In this document: in pieces, positions 5,507 to 5,649 of the stretch | Position numbering within the stretch: position 1 is the first letter of the stretch | Layout of the letters: each line of letters opens with the position of its first letter | DNA from: Burkholderiaceae bacterium | Lineage (GTDB): Bacteria > Pseudomonadota > Gammaproteobacteria > Burkholderiales > Burkholderiaceae | Assembly (NCBI GenBank): GCA_025458735.1 | Contig: JALORV010000064.1 | Location: 1-5,649, forward strand | DNA length: 5,649 nucleotides | Direction of reading: 5' to 3' | Made by a program: the position numbers and the translations under genes | The notes under the pieces: generated by a model | The model's database searches: none | What the model saw: only the letters and a program-made list of their open reading frames with translations | Told to the model about the DNA's origin: nothing

Positions 5507-5649
5507 ATGCGGACCTTCCTGATCCTGCTGGCGGCACTGATCGCACTGCTGGTCACGCTGCTGGTGATCGCGCCGGCGCAGTGGGCCGCCGGTGCCGTGC
5601 GCAGCGCCACCAACGGTCGCGTCGACCTGGCCGAGGCGCGCGGCACGGT
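5507..5649 (+). CDS. gspN: T2SS accessory protein GspN, N-terminal part (3' end cut by window edge)
   Basis: Only the first 47 codons are present. The protein begins with a hydrophobic segment at about residues 3-22 that should anchor it in the inner membrane or act as a signal anchor. It is followed by IAPAQWAAGAVRSATNGRVD (21-40) and LAEARGT, matching the family pattern of a conserved APA-W region and a T-GRV-L-EA-GT block. GspN occurs in a subset of T2SS loci at the end of the operon after gspM; its exact role is not established. The ATG at 5507 is the first possible in-frame start, since the frame has a stop at 5495-5497 (the gspM stop codon itself). No good ribosome binding site is visible in the 9-base gap. 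The ATG at 5494, overlapping the gspM stop, is in another frame and does not read GspN. Length and integrity cannot be judged. Confidence 0.87.
   Translation, partial: MRTFLILLAALIALLVTLLVIAPAQWAAGAVRSATNGRVDLAEARGT

Overview
This window is most of a type II secretion system (T2SS, general secretion pathway) locus from a GC-rich proteobacterium. The DNA is roughly two thirds G+C by eye. Gene order, the pseudopilin sequences and the presence of gspN fit a betaproteobacterium of the Burkholderiales/Rhodocyclales kind. That placement is from memory of family sequences and gene order; no search was run.

Layout. Bases 1-357 hold the start of gspC on the minus strand, running off the left edge. 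A 220-base divergent intergenic region (358-577) separates it from a plus-strand run that fills the rest of the window: gspG (578-1030), gspH (1103-1645), gspI (1642-2013), gspJ (2010-2675), gspK (2672-3724), gspL (3732-5006), gspM (5003-5497) and the start of gspN (5507 to the right edge). The run looks like one operon. Four junctions (H/I, I/J, J/K, L/M) are 4-base overlaps of start and stop codons, K/L and M/N have gaps of only 7 and 9 bases, and the one sizeable gap is 72 bases after gspG, where a GC-rich hairpin abuts the gspG stop codon.

How the genes work together (family knowledge). GspG is the major pseudopilin. GspH, GspI, GspJ and GspK are minor pseudopilins, with I-J-K forming the tip complex that starts the fibre. 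GspL and GspM are inner-membrane platform proteins that link the cytoplasmic ATPase GspE to the pseudopilus. GspC connects the platform to the outer-membrane secretin GspD. GspN is an accessory inner-membrane-anchored protein found in a subset of systems. The secretin (gspD), ATPase (gspE), multispanning protein (gspF) and prepilin peptidase (gspO) are not in the window, so they must lie elsewhere if the system is complete.

All complete genes look intact, with no frameshift, mobile element, RNA gene, CRISPR or transcription terminator seen. I found no evidence of an undescribed system. The points worth a second look are small: long or ambiguous prepilin leaders in GspH, GspJ and GspK, the hairpin after gspG, the divergent placement of gspC, and a near-identical 33-base repeat shared by gspG and gspH.
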